Below are positions 1-7,049 of a DNA stretch of 17,131 nt, one piece after another (position 1 is the first letter of the stretch; each line of letters begins with the position of its first letter). The stretch comes from Candidatus Fibrimonadales bacterium (GTDB lineage Bacteria; Fibrobacterota; Fibrobacteria; Fibrobacterales; Fibrobacteraceae), in contig WRMM01000008.1 in the NCBI GenBank assembly GCA_009777135.1, positions 1 through 17,131 on the forward strand, read 5' to 3'. The position numbers were made by a program, and so were the translations under genes. Below the pieces are notes generated by a model. The model saw nothing but the letters and a program-made list of their open reading frames with translations. It had not been told where the DNA came from and did no database searches.

Positions 1-138
1 TATCTTGCTCGTAAAGGAGTTGCAATGAGCCGCATGAGCGCCGTGGGCTTTGGTCCGGATGTGCCTATAGCAGACAACAAGACTGCAGCTGGCAGGGAGC
101 AAAACCGTCGCATTGAAATGATTAGAGTGGATGAGTAA
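1..138 (+). CDS. OmpA-family outer membrane protein, C-terminal end (partial)
   Basis: The first 45 codons are open from the window edge to TAA at 136-138. They encode the last part of an OmpA/MotB-type domain, which binds peptidoglycan in the periplasm and tethers the outer membrane to it. The visible signature is the end of that domain: a helix with a KGV-type turn, then SAVGFG, then PIADNKTAAGREQNRRIE, whose NRRIE segment is the classic family ending. The protein stops ten residues later, as expected for a domain at the extreme C-terminus. The N-terminal part lies outside the window, so I cannot tell whether this is a beta-barrel porin, a Pal lipoprotein or another fusion. A 44-base gap separates it from mdh, with a promoter-like box but no hairpin terminator. 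Confidence 0.9.
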   Translation, partial: YLARKGVAMSRMSAVGFGPDVPIADNKTAAGREQNRRIEMIRVDE

Positions 139-140
139 TT

Positions 141-151
141 TTTTCTATATT
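141..151 (+). promoter_or_regulatory. Putative -10 region of the mdh promoter (TTTTCTATATT)
   Basis: The 11-base word TTTTCTATATT contains TATATT at 146-151, a good match to a housekeeping -10 box. A start of transcription about 7 bases downstream would give a leader of roughly 25 bases, enough to hold the AAAGAGG ribosome site at 171-177 before ATG 183. The same 11-mer recurs exactly upstream of the aspartate kinase gene. No clear -35 box is visible in the end of the preceding gene, so this is a motif-based inference. Confidence 0.45.
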
Positions 152-182
152 ATCCTCATAATTTTTTAGAAAAGAGGTTCTT

Positions 183-1121
183 ATGGCGAGAAAGAAAATT
201 GCGCTTGTTGGCGCAGGGAACATTGGCGGCACAATGGCGCTCGTTTTGGCTCAGAAGCAGCTAGGCGATGTGATGCTAATAGATATTGCGGAGGGCGTGC
301 CTCAGGGCAAGGCTCTAGACGTTATGGAAAGCCGTCTTCCAATGAACATAGCTGCCGTTATAGCGGGCAGCAACAGTTACGATGACCTTGCAGGCTCGGA
401 TGTGGTTATAGTAACTGCAGGCGTTCCGCGCAAGCCAGGCCAAACAAGAAACGACCTTATAGGCATTAACCTTCCTATAATTAAACAAGTGGGCGAAGCC
501 ATTAAAACCAAAGCTCCAAATGCCTTTGTGATAGTAGTTACCAACCCTCTTGATGCAATGGTTTATGCAATGCAAAAAATTACTGGCTTTGCCAAAGAAA
601 AAGTAGTTGGCATGGCAGGCGTGCTAGATAGCTCTCGCCTTGCATGTTTTGTTGCAATGGAACTTGGGGTGTCGGCTGATGATGTTCAAGCCACGGTGCT
701 CGGCGGTCATGGGCCAGATATGGTTAGCCTCTATAACTCTGTTTCCGTTGGCGGCATTCCGCTTCCGCAGCTTATGGACAAAGAAACTTTTGCAAAAATT
801 TCCAAACGCACTGCAGATGCAGGCACGGAAATTGTGCAGCTTCTCAAAACATCTGCGTTCTACAGCCCCGCAATTTGTTCAGTTAGAATGGCAGAAGCCT
901 ATCTCCTTGACAAAAAAAGCGTTTTGACCTGCGCTGCAAAGCTAGACGGAGAGTTTGGCGTTAAAGGCGGTCTTTACTGCGGCGTTCCTGTTGTTATGGG
1001 CGCAGGCGGCGTGGAAAAGATAATTGAAATAGAAATGACCGAAGAGGAAAAAGCGGCATTTGCAAAATCCGTAGCTTCTGTAAAAGAACAATGCGATTTT
1101 GTTGATACGCAAATAAAGTAA
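183..1121 (+). CDS. mdh: Malate dehydrogenase, NAD-dependent, LDH-like type
   Basis: This 312-residue cytoplasmic enzyme interconverts malate and oxaloacetate in the TCA cycle or in fermentative succinate formation. The N-terminal Rossmann motif is GAGNIGG (residues 10-16). D34, at the end of the second strand, predicts NAD rather than NADP. The substrate loop VPRKPGQTRNDL carries R83, which marks malate rather than lactate specificity, and R89. D149, R152 and H176 (in GGHGPDM) form the catalytic set. The length is normal for the LDH-like MDH group found in Bacteroidota, Chlorobi and Alphaproteobacteria. ATG 183 is preceded by AAAGAGG at 171-177 with good spacing. The rimP start follows the stop by 11 bases, so mdh appears to be the first gene of the run that continues through rbfA. 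Confidence 0.96.
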   Translation: MARKKIALVGAGNIGGTMALVLAQKQLGDVMLIDIAEGVPQGKALDVMESRLPMNIAAVIAGSNSYDDLAGSDVVIVTAGVPRKPGQTRNDLIGINLPIIKQVGEAIKTKAPNAFVIVVTNPLDAMVYAMQKITGFAKEKVVGMAGVLDSSRLACFVAMELGVSADDVQATVLGGHGPDMVSLYNSVSVGGIPLPQLMDKETFAKISKRTADAGTEIVQLLKTSAFYSPAICSVRMAEAYLLDKKSVLTCAAKLDGEFGVKGGLYCGVPVVMGAGGVEKIIEIEMTEEEKAAFAKSVASVKEQCDFVDTQIK

Positions 1122-1132
1122 GGATAACCTGC

Positions 1133-1441
1133 GTGGAAAACACATCCAAATTAAATTCTCTTGTGCTTGGCGCGTGCAAACGAGCCGGCGTCTCTTTGGT
1201 TGAAGCAAATTTGCTTGGAACTGGCAGGCGCAAAACACTGAGGATTTTTATAAATAAAGATGGCGGCGTTAGCGTTGAAGATTGCGCTAGCACCAGCCGT
1301 TTTTTAAGCGAAGAATTAGACAAAGAAGAAAATGCAAGGATAATAGATTCTTCTTATATTCTGGAGGTGTCATCTCCAGGCATAGACAACCCCTTAAAAA
1401 AGGAAAACAATGGCAAAGAAAACCGCAAAAAAAACGAATAA
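1133..1441 (+). CDS. rimP: RimP ribosome maturation factor, N-terminal domain only
   Basis: RimP helps mature the 30S subunit, and rimP directly upstream of nusA is a conserved order. The start is GTG at 1133, chosen because AAGGA at 1120-1124 lies 8 bases upstream and the protein then begins at the expected place. Residues 10-90 match the RimP N-terminal alpha/beta domain: VSLVEANL, then LRIFINKDGGVSVEDCASTSR, then YILEVSSPGIDNPLKK. The known family is about 150 residues, and after the SPG(L/I)D segment it normally continues into an SH3-like C-terminal domain of about 70 residues. Here the protein ends after 102 residues with a short Lys/Asn/Glu-rich tail, and nusA already begins at 1410, overlapping by 32 bases. 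There is no room for the missing domain in any frame. Either the lineage uses a one-domain RimP or the gene is degraded. Confidence 0.85.
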   Translation: MENTSKLNSLVLGACKRAGVSLVEANLLGTGRRKTLRIFINKDGGVSVEDCASTSRFLSEELDKEENARIIDSSYILEVSSPGIDNPLKKENNGKENRKKNE

Positions 1442-2645
1442 GATAAAGGAAGCTTTGGATTTCTTGGCAAAAGAAAAGAATGTTGCCATAGAAGATGTGT
1501 TCTCGGCTTTTAAGGAGTCCCTTATAGCTGCAGCTCGTAAATATACCAAGCTGCACAAGAATATAGAGGTGGACGTTGATCCGGAAACCGAAGACCTTAA
1601 GGTTGTGCTCAGGGTAGAAGTTGTAGATGATTTTCCTGACTATGATTCTGAACTCTCTCCAGAAGAAGTGGAGAAAATGGATGAGCATTACATGCTGGAG
1701 GCTGAGGCTCGGGAGTATCACCCCGAAGCAGAAGCTGGCTACCTGCTTGAAGTAGAGCTGCCCTTTGATAAATTTGGCCGAGCTGCCATACAAGAGGCTC
1801 GCCAGCGCTTGAAACAGCGCGTTAATGATGTTGAGCGAACTCGTATCTTTGAGCTTTACAAGAACAAGATAGGCACTTTAATCAACGGACAGGTTTTGAG
1901 AATTGAAAAAAACAATGCCATAATTTCCATAGGCAGCACAGAAGCCATTCTCCCGAATAACGAGCGAATGAGCAAAGACCGCTGGAAAACAGGGCAGTCT
2001 GTGAAAGCTGTTATTTCTGGCATTTCAGAACCATCTAAAGGCACAGGCGCTCAGGTAACTCTTTCCAGAGTGAATAAAGACTTTGTTAGCGAATTGTTCA
2101 AGCAAGAAATTCCAGAAGTTTATGACGGCACAATAGAAATAAAGGGCATAGCTCGCCTACCAGGCTATCGCGCCAAGGTTGCCGTTTATTCAAGAGATGA
2201 TCGGGTTGATCCATCTGGCGCTTGCATTGGCGTTAAGGGCCAGCGCATACAAGCAATAACAAGAGAGCTTAACAATGAACGCATAGATGTTGTGCATTGG
2301 GACCAAGATCCAGAAGTTTATTTTCGCAGAGCGCTTTGCGCAACCAGCAATGTCAATATAATAAAATCTTTTGAAGTTCCAGGTTTTAATCCGCCGCGCA
2401 CTGTAGTGGTAGTTGGCGACGAAGACGTTGGAGTTGTTATAGGCGATAAAGGGCAGGCGGTTCGTCTTGCCGGGCAATTGCTGGGAAAGGAAATTTGCGT
2501 GTTCAGCGAAATGGACTGGGCAAGCCATTCCGAAGAAGAAAGAGAAGCTTTGATACATTCTCAAGATCCGCGTACGGTCACGAAAAAAGCAGCTTCTTTA
2601 GATATTCTATTTAATAAGAGCGAGGCATCAAACTCTGATGAGTAA
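1410..2645 (+). CDS. nusA: Transcription termination/antitermination factor NusA
   Basis: NusA binds RNA polymerase and nascent RNA and modulates pausing, termination and antitermination. The 411-residue protein shows the full core: an N-terminal polymerase-binding domain (about 10-140, with KIKEALDFLAKEKNV and ESLIAAARKY), an S1 domain (about 155-222, GTLINGQVLRIEKNN), KH1 (GACIGVKGQRI near 270-280) and KH2 (GVVIGDKGQAVRLA near 341-354). It ends shortly after KH2, so it lacks the C-terminal acidic repeats of E. coli NusA and resembles shorter Firmicutes-like versions. The extra Lys-rich start (MAKKTAKKTNK) is unremarkable. AAGGA at 1400-1404 serves ATG 1410, which lies inside the 3' end of rimP. 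The stop overlaps the infB start by 8 bases, implying translational coupling. Confidence 0.96.
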   Translation: MAKKTAKKTNKIKEALDFLAKEKNVAIEDVFSAFKESLIAAARKYTKLHKNIEVDVDPETEDLKVVLRVEVVDDFPDYDSELSPEEVEKMDEHYMLEAEAREYHPEAEAGYLLEVELPFDKFGRAAIQEARQRLKQRVNDVERTRIFELYKNKIGTLINGQVLRIEKNNAIISIGSTEAILPNNERMSKDRWKTGQSVKAVISGISEPSKGTGAQVTLSRVNKDFVSELFKQEIPEVYDGTIEIKGIARLPGYRAKVAVYSRDDRVDPSGACIGVKGQRIQAITRELNNERIDVVHWDQDPEVYFRRALCATSNVNIIKSFEVPGFNPPRTVVVVGDEDVGVVIGDKGQAVRLAGQLLGKEICVFSEMDWASHSEEEREALIHSQDPRTVTKKAASLDILFNKSEASNSDE

Positions 2646-5442
2646 TGAACTTATATCAATCCGAGCGTGGATAGTAAAGCACTCCTTTGACCAGGGAGAT
2701 TCTTTTACCTTTTTGGTAGGGAAAACTCTGGATGGCGTGCTTATCAGATCTTTAACAACAAAAGTTTCCGAAACAGCTTTGGATTCCTACATAAACGATG
2801 TTCGCGCGGCTCAAAAAAGGAAGCCTGCCAACAAAGGGGTAAAAAAAGCCAAAACTGCGGATAAGCAGGAAAGCTCTGGCAGCGGAAACGTAACGTTAAA
2901 AAGAATAAGCAAACCAAAGGCTAAACCCGTGCAAGAGCCTGAGGCTCCTTTGGATGCGCCTGCGCAATCGCAAGATGTGCCTGCAAAACCAGAGCCAAAA
3001 CCCGCTCAAAAGCCGGAATCAAAACCGGAGTTAAAACCGGAGTCAAAACCGAAGCCCGTTGTTTCTGTTAAGGAAAAGGAGCCTGCTCCAGTTGATAAAG
3101 CAGAATCGGCTCCAGCTTTGCCTGTTCAGAACGAGCCTAAAAAAGTCGCATTCACTGCGGATGTTTCCAGAGTTGTTGACCCTGCGGTTTTAGCGCGGAT
3201 ACAAAAGAGCAAACAGGAAAAAGCCGCTGTGCGCAGTGGTCAAAGAGGCGGTTATAAAGGCGGCAAAAATCAGCAAGGCAACAGGGGCGGCGGGCAAAAA
3301 TCAACTTCTGCAACCGGCTACAGCGGAAACTTGCGCGCTCAGCCAAGGCAAACAGAAAACAAGGCGCAGGCCGGCATTCAAATTCGCCGCCCGGGTTTTG
3401 GAACAACGCTTCAAGATGTTTTGTCTGTAAATACTCCTGCGCATAAAGACTTTTTGGACAACAGAACCCACGGCGCCAGAGGCGGCCATGATGATTTCCG
3501 CGGAAAGCGCGGCAAAAAAGGCAAAGATACTCAAAGAGAAAAAGAAATTCAAAAGGAAAATGTTGAAAAGGCGCAAAAGAGAGTCTCTGATGTTTTGGTT
3601 TCTCTTTCCAAAACTCCGGCAAAGAAAGTATATATCAAAGACAAGGTTCAGAACGAGAGCGATGCGCCTTCAAAAACAATTCAGGTTTCAGCATTTATTT
3701 CCGTTGGCGAGCTTGCGGGGCTTTTGGAACAGCCATCTGCCCGCGTTATAGGCAAGTGCATGGAAATGGGCAAAATGCTCACCATAAATGAAAGGCTGGA
3801 TTTTGAAACAGTGCAGATAATAGCCGATGAGTTTGGCTTTGAAGCACAGCTTATGGAAGAATATCAAGAAGAAACTCTTGGCATTCAGAGCGATAGCGAA
3901 GAAAACTTGAAGTCAAGGCACCCTGTTGTAACCGTTATGGGTCATGTTGACCATGGAAAAACTTCGCTTCTTGACTATATTCGCAAAGCCAATGTTGTTC
4001 GCGGAGAATCTGGCGGAATAACTCAGCATATAGGCGCTTATGAGGTTCAAACTCCAAACGGCAAAATTACATTTTTGGATACGCCAGGCCACGAAGCGTT
4101 TAACGCAATGCGCGCCCGCGGTTCGCAGGTTACCGATGTTATAGTTTTGGTGGTTGCCGCAGATTCAATGGTAATGCCGCAAACTGTGGAATCTATTGAG
4201 CTTGCAAAAGCGGCAGGCGTTCCTATTGTGGTAGCCATTACAAAAATAGATTTGCCAACAGCCAATACAGAAAAAATTCTCTCCCAGCTGTCTGAAAGAG
4301 GCGTGCAGGTTGAAGAGTGGGGCGGCAGTGTTAGCTGCGTTCAGATATCTATTAAAACGGGCGAAGGCATAGAAAAACTGTTGGAAACCCTAGCGCTTGA
4401 ATCCGAAGTTTTGGAACTGAAAGCAAATCCCGATACCACCGCAAGAGGTGCGGTTATAGAAAGCCGTTTGGATGCGGGCAAGGGAACTATCGCTACTATT
4501 TTGGTTCAAAACGGAACTTTGCGAGTTCGCGATTGTTTTGTGTGCGGAAACTACAGCGGCAGAGTTCGCGCCTTGTTCAATGAACGCGGAGATAGCTTAA
4601 AAGAAGCTGGCCCAAGCACGCCTTGCCAAGTCTTGGGCTTTACAGGCACTCCGCAGGCTGGCGATGATTTGGTGGTTGTAGAGAGCGACCAAATTGCATC
4701 TGAAATAGCCACAAAGCGTCAGCAAGCCGCTCATGAAAGAGCTTTGCGTTCTCGCGTGCAAATATCTTTGGAACAAGTTTACGACGAAGCAAAGTCTGGC
4801 AAAATATCCGAGCTTAATTTGCTCATCAAAACTGATGTGGCAGGTTCTTGCGAAGCGTTGGCAGAGTCTTTGGCAAACCTTTCCAACAACGAAGTGAAAA
4901 TTAAAATCATTCGCAAAGGCGTTGGCGCAATCAACGAAGACGATGTGCGTTTGGCTTCTCTTTCCAAAGCGATTATAATTGCATTCCATTTGATGCCTTC
5001 TCTTTCCATAAGAGAACTTGCGGAGCAAGAGGGCGTGGAAATCAAAACCTACAGAGTTATATACGATGCAATAAACGAAATTAAGGGCGCAATAGAAGGC
5101 TTGCTGAAACCAGTTTCCAAAGAAGAAATTACTGGCGAGGCTGAAATTCTCCAGGTATTTAAGATACCAAAGGTTGGCTTGATTGCTGGTTGCATGGTAA
5201 AGAGCGGCGCGGTTGACAGGGAATCTCAGGTTCATGTTTATAGAGATGGCGTTGAGCTTGGCATAACTAAGGTGCAGTCTTTGAAGCGTCAAAAAGACGA
5301 TGTTTCTTCTGTTAAATCTGGATTTGAGTGCGGCATTGGCCTCAGAGGTTACGATAATATACAGGAAGGCGATACTCTTATATTCTTTAAGCAGGTTACC
5401 ATTGCCCGTACTTTGGCTGATTTAGAAAAAGAGAGCAAGTAA
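2638..5442 (+). CDS. infB: Translation initiation factor IF-2
   Basis: IF-2 is the GTPase that brings initiator fMet-tRNA to the 30S subunit and promotes subunit joining. The 934 residues fall into an unusual N-terminal stretch (1-60), a long charged Pro/Lys/Gly-rich linker (about 60-345), an IF2_N-type domain (about 348-405), the G domain (about 430-600), beta-barrel domain II, domain III and the C-terminal tRNA-binding domain. The GTPase motifs are G1 GHVDHGKT (435-442), G2 GITQH (460-464) and G3 DTPGHE (481-486). G4 reads TKID (535-538) where NKID is usual, and G5 reads SIK (571-573) where SAK is usual. The start overlaps nusA by 8 bases and has only a weak ribosome site, fitting coupling to nusA. 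rbfA follows after 13 bases. The assignment is not in doubt despite the motif changes. Confidence 0.97.
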   Translation: MSNELISIRAWIVKHSFDQGDSFTFLVGKTLDGVLIRSLTTKVSETALDSYINDVRAAQKRKPANKGVKKAKTADKQESSGSGNVTLKRISKPKAKPVQEPEAPLDAPAQSQDVPAKPEPKPAQKPESKPELKPESKPKPVVSVKEKEPAPVDKAESAPALPVQNEPKKVAFTADVSRVVDPAVLARIQKSKQEKAAVRSGQRGGYKGGKNQQGNRGGGQKSTSATGYSGNLRAQPRQTENKAQAGIQIRRPGFGTTLQDVLSVNTPAHKDFLDNRTHGARGGHDDFRGKRGKKGKDTQREKEIQKENVEKAQKRVSDVLVSLSKTPAKKVYIKDKVQNESDAPSKTIQVSAFISVGELAGLLEQPSARVIGKCMEMGKMLTINERLDFETVQIIADEFGFEAQLMEEYQEETLGIQSDSEENLKSRHPVVTVMGHVDHGKTSLLDYIRKANVVRGESGGITQHIGAYEVQTPNGKITFLDTPGHEAFNAMRARGSQVTDVIVLVVAADSMVMPQTVESIELAKAAGVPIVVAITKIDLPTANTEKILSQLSERGVQVEEWGGSVSCVQISIKTGEGIEKLLETLALESEVLELKANPDTTARGAVIESRLDAGKGTIATILVQNGTLRVRDCFVCGNYSGRVRALFNERGDSLKEAGPSTPCQVLGFTGTPQAGDDLVVVESDQIASEIATKRQQAAHERALRSRVQISLEQVYDEAKSGKISELNLLIKTDVAGSCEALAESLANLSNNEVKIKIIRKGVGAINEDDVRLASLSKAIIIAFHLMPSLSIRELAEQEGVEIKTYRVIYDAINEIKGAIEGLLKPVSKEEITGEAEILQVFKIPKVGLIAGCMVKSGAVDRESQVHVYRDGVELGITKVQSLKRQKDDVSSVKSGFECGIGLRGYDNIQEGDTLIFFKQVTIARTLADLEKESK
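2989..3048 (+). repeat. 12-base tandem repeat coding a PExK linker in IF-2
   Basis: Five degenerate 12-base units lie in frame within infB. The last three (3013-3048) are nearly identical: CCGGAATCAAAA, CCGGAGTTAAAA and CCGGAGTCAAAA. They encode PEPK, PAQK, PESK, PELK and PESK. This is expansion of a disordered linker, and copy number probably varies between strains. Confidence 0.85.
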
Positions 5443-5455
5443 TTGGAAAGCAATT

Positions 5456-5806
5456 ATGAATGTGAGAACAAATAGGCTTGGCGCTCTTATTCAAAAAGAA
5501 ATTTCGCTTCTTTTGCAAAGCGGTTTAAGAAATCCCAATGTGGGTTTTGTTTCAATATCCAATGTTGATGTGTCTGCCGATCTTTCTTATGCAACGGTTA
5601 AGATTTCTGTTATGGGTTCAAAGCAGGAACAGATGAAAAGCTTGGGTGCTTTGCAGCAGTCGGCAGGTTTTGTGCGTTCTCATTTAGCCAAGATAATAAA
5701 AATTCACAAATTCCCTGAAATTCGTTTTGTGTTTGACGAGGGTCAGCAGAATGCCGCCCGCATAAATGAAATTCTGCAAAAGCTAAAGGATAAAGGGGAG
5801 CTGTAG
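5456..5806 (+). CDS. rbfA: Ribosome-binding factor A
   Basis: RbfA binds the 30S subunit near the 5' end of 16S rRNA and acts in late small-subunit maturation. The 116-residue length and one KH-like domain are normal: an N-terminal helix (RTNRLGALIQKEISLLLQ), a strand with VGFVSISNVDVSADLSYATV, then the C-terminal signature KFPEIRFVFDEGQQNAARINEIL. The ATG at 5456 is preceded by GGAAAG and lies 13 bases after the infB stop, the conserved nusA-infB-rbfA order. In many bacteria rbfA is followed by truB or a DHH phosphoesterase. Here it is followed 2 bases later by a gene remnant and then by surface-glycan genes, so the conserved order breaks at this point. Confidence 0.95.
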   Translation: MNVRTNRLGALIQKEISLLLQSGLRNPNVGFVSISNVDVSADLSYATVKISVMGSKQEQMKSLGALQQSAGFVRSHLAKIIKIHKFPEIRFVFDEGQQNAARINEILQKLKDKGEL

Positions 5807-5808
5807 AT

Positions 5809-5907
5809 ATGATTGTTCACTGCGATTATAGAGATAGTTCTGCAAGCATTATAAAAATTTTTGACAATAAAATTGAGTTTTATAACCCTGGCAAGCTATA
5901 CGGATGA
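5809..5907 (+). pseudogene. Remnant of an ATP-binding regulator-type protein (HATPase_c_4 region)
   Basis: A 32-codon open frame runs from ATG 5809 to TGA 5905-5907. Its product contains IVHCDYRDSSA, then IIKIFDNKIEFYNPGKLYG. This closely resembles the interior of the AlbA_2/HATPase_c_4 family of ATP-binding proteins, often annotated as putative transcriptional regulators or RecG-like. There the sequence reads roughly VNAIVHRDYR, then IKIFDDRIEFFNPG, several hundred residues into a protein of about 400 to 500. Neither the N-terminal DNA-binding half nor the C-terminal winged helix is present, so I read it as a remnant left by deletion or insertion. It has an acceptable ribosome site (GGGGAG, 5795-5800), so a short peptide might still be made. 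Its stop overlaps the licD start as ATGA. The family match is from memory, without an alignment. Confidence 0.6.
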
Positions 5908-7049
5908 AAAACCTTAAAAAACTGCAACTAGCTGAATTGAAAATCCTGAGCGAGTTTGCCAATGTATGTAAATTTCATAATCTGAGATGGTTTGCAATAT
6001 TCGGAACGCTTTTGGGGGCTGTTCGCCATAAAGGCTTTGTTCCCCACGATGACGACATAGATGTTGCAATGCCAAGATGCGATTACGATTTTTTGAGAAA
6101 CAACCCGCATATATTCAAAGAGCCTCTATTTTTGCAAACTCCGCAAAACGACCCTGCTGCAAGCACAAGGTTTCTCAAATTGAGAAACTCAAACACAACT
6201 GGCATTCCTGAAAAATTCCCTGAAATTTTCACAAAAGGCGGAAATATGGGGCTTTGCATAGATATAATTCCTCTTGACAATATGCCGCCAGCAAAAGAGA
6301 TATTGCAATTACAAAGGGCTATTATAAATACACATAACCAAATGAAATTCAGCGCTGCATTAATGGAAAATTGCGATGAAGAAATTCCTGAATTTAAACT
6401 TTTCCAATGCATAGAAGGCGGCGGAATTGCAAATGCATATCCACAGTTAGCAGAGCAATACGAATATTTATGCTCCAAATGCAAAGAATCGGAATTTTAT
6501 TTTATGCCAGTTTTGCAAGGAGCGCGACTGAGATTTAGGAAGCAGTGGTTTGAGGAAACTTTGGAATTTGATTTTGAAAACATAAAAGTTCCGGTTCCGA
6601 GTGAATATGAACGTATTTTGAATATATGTTATCCTTATGGAATAGGCATTGAAGATTTGGAAGATGAAGATAAGGAAAAAAAGCATTTTGCAATAACAGA
6701 TACTGAAAAATCTTATACGCACTATGTTAAGCCGTATACTGATATGCTGATAAATTCAAACGACAAGGAATTTCTAGTTTTTGGCGCTGGGGATAGTCTG
6801 CGTATATGGCTTGAAAGATATGGGCTAAAAAATCAAACTAAATTTATTTTTGATAACGACCCATTAAAATGGGGAACCAAAATATATGATTTGCCTATTA
6901 AAAATCCTGCGGAATTGCCAAAGCTTTTGAAAGGAAATACAAGACTTTTAATAGCAAGCATTTATCACGAAAAAATTTCTGAGCAGTTGCAAAAAATGGG
7001 TATTGAGGATTTTTATATATTTATAGACGGTTGGAAGTATGAGTGGTGA
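5904..7049 (+). CDS. LicD-family phosphotransferase with C-terminal Rossmann-like module
   Basis: LicD proteins have a nucleotidyltransferase-like fold. They transfer phosphocholine or other phospho-alcohols from CDP-activated donors to cell-surface glycans. The diagnostic block is at residues 34-58: GTLLGAVRHKGF, then PHDDDIDVAMPR, with the DDDID acidic cluster that binds metal. Further family marks are GLCIDIIPLDN (116-126) and a W-x(n)-VPVPSEYERILN segment (215-240). Residues 288-381 form an added alpha/beta module (FLVFGAGDSLRIWLE, then FIFDNDPLKWGT, then PAELPKLL) that looks nucleotide- or sugar-nucleotide-binding and recurs in the glycosyltransferase two genes on. The ATG overlaps the stop of the upstream remnant, and the 3' end overlaps the next gene by 11 bases. 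No strong ribosome site is visible. The phospho-alcohol carried is unknown. The neighbouring cytidylyltransferases make a CDP-polyol donor plausible. Confidence 0.88.
   Translation: MKNLKKLQLAELKILSEFANVCKFHNLRWFAIFGTLLGAVRHKGFVPHDDDIDVAMPRCDYDFLRNNPHIFKEPLFLQTPQNDPAASTRFLKLRNSNTTGIPEKFPEIFTKGGNMGLCIDIIPLDNMPPAKEILQLQRAIINTHNQMKFSAALMENCDEEIPEFKLFQCIEGGGIANAYPQLAEQYEYLCSKCKESEFYFMPVLQGARLRFRKQWFEETLEFDFENIKVPVPSEYERILNICYPYGIGIEDLEDEDKEKKHFAITDTEKSYTHYVKPYTDMLINSNDKEFLVFGAGDSLRIWLERYGLKNQTKFIFDNDPLKWGTKIYDLPIKNPAELPKLLKGNTRLLIASIYHEKISEQLQKMGIEDFYIFIDGWKYEW

Noticed and set aside
1390..1441. Possible programmed frameshift joining RimP to NusA through the A-rich stretch
   Set aside because: The nusA frame has a stop at 1395-1397, so a shift would have to occur within about a dozen bases. 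nusA has its own good ribosome site and a complete N-terminus, so no fusion is needed.
1287..1793. Minus-strand open frame (168 codons) opposite rimP/nusA
   Set aside because: The product looks like low-complexity hydrophobic shadow sequence and opposes a well-conserved nusA region.
2989..3048. Short tandem repeats as a CRISPR-like array
   Set aside because: Units are 12 bases with no spacers and stay in frame, encoding a Pro/Lys linker in IF-2.
4597..5292. Long minus-strand open frame (231 codons) opposite infB
   Set aside because: It lies wholly within the conserved domains II to IV of infB, has no family resemblance and no ribosome site. It is a shadow of biased codon use.
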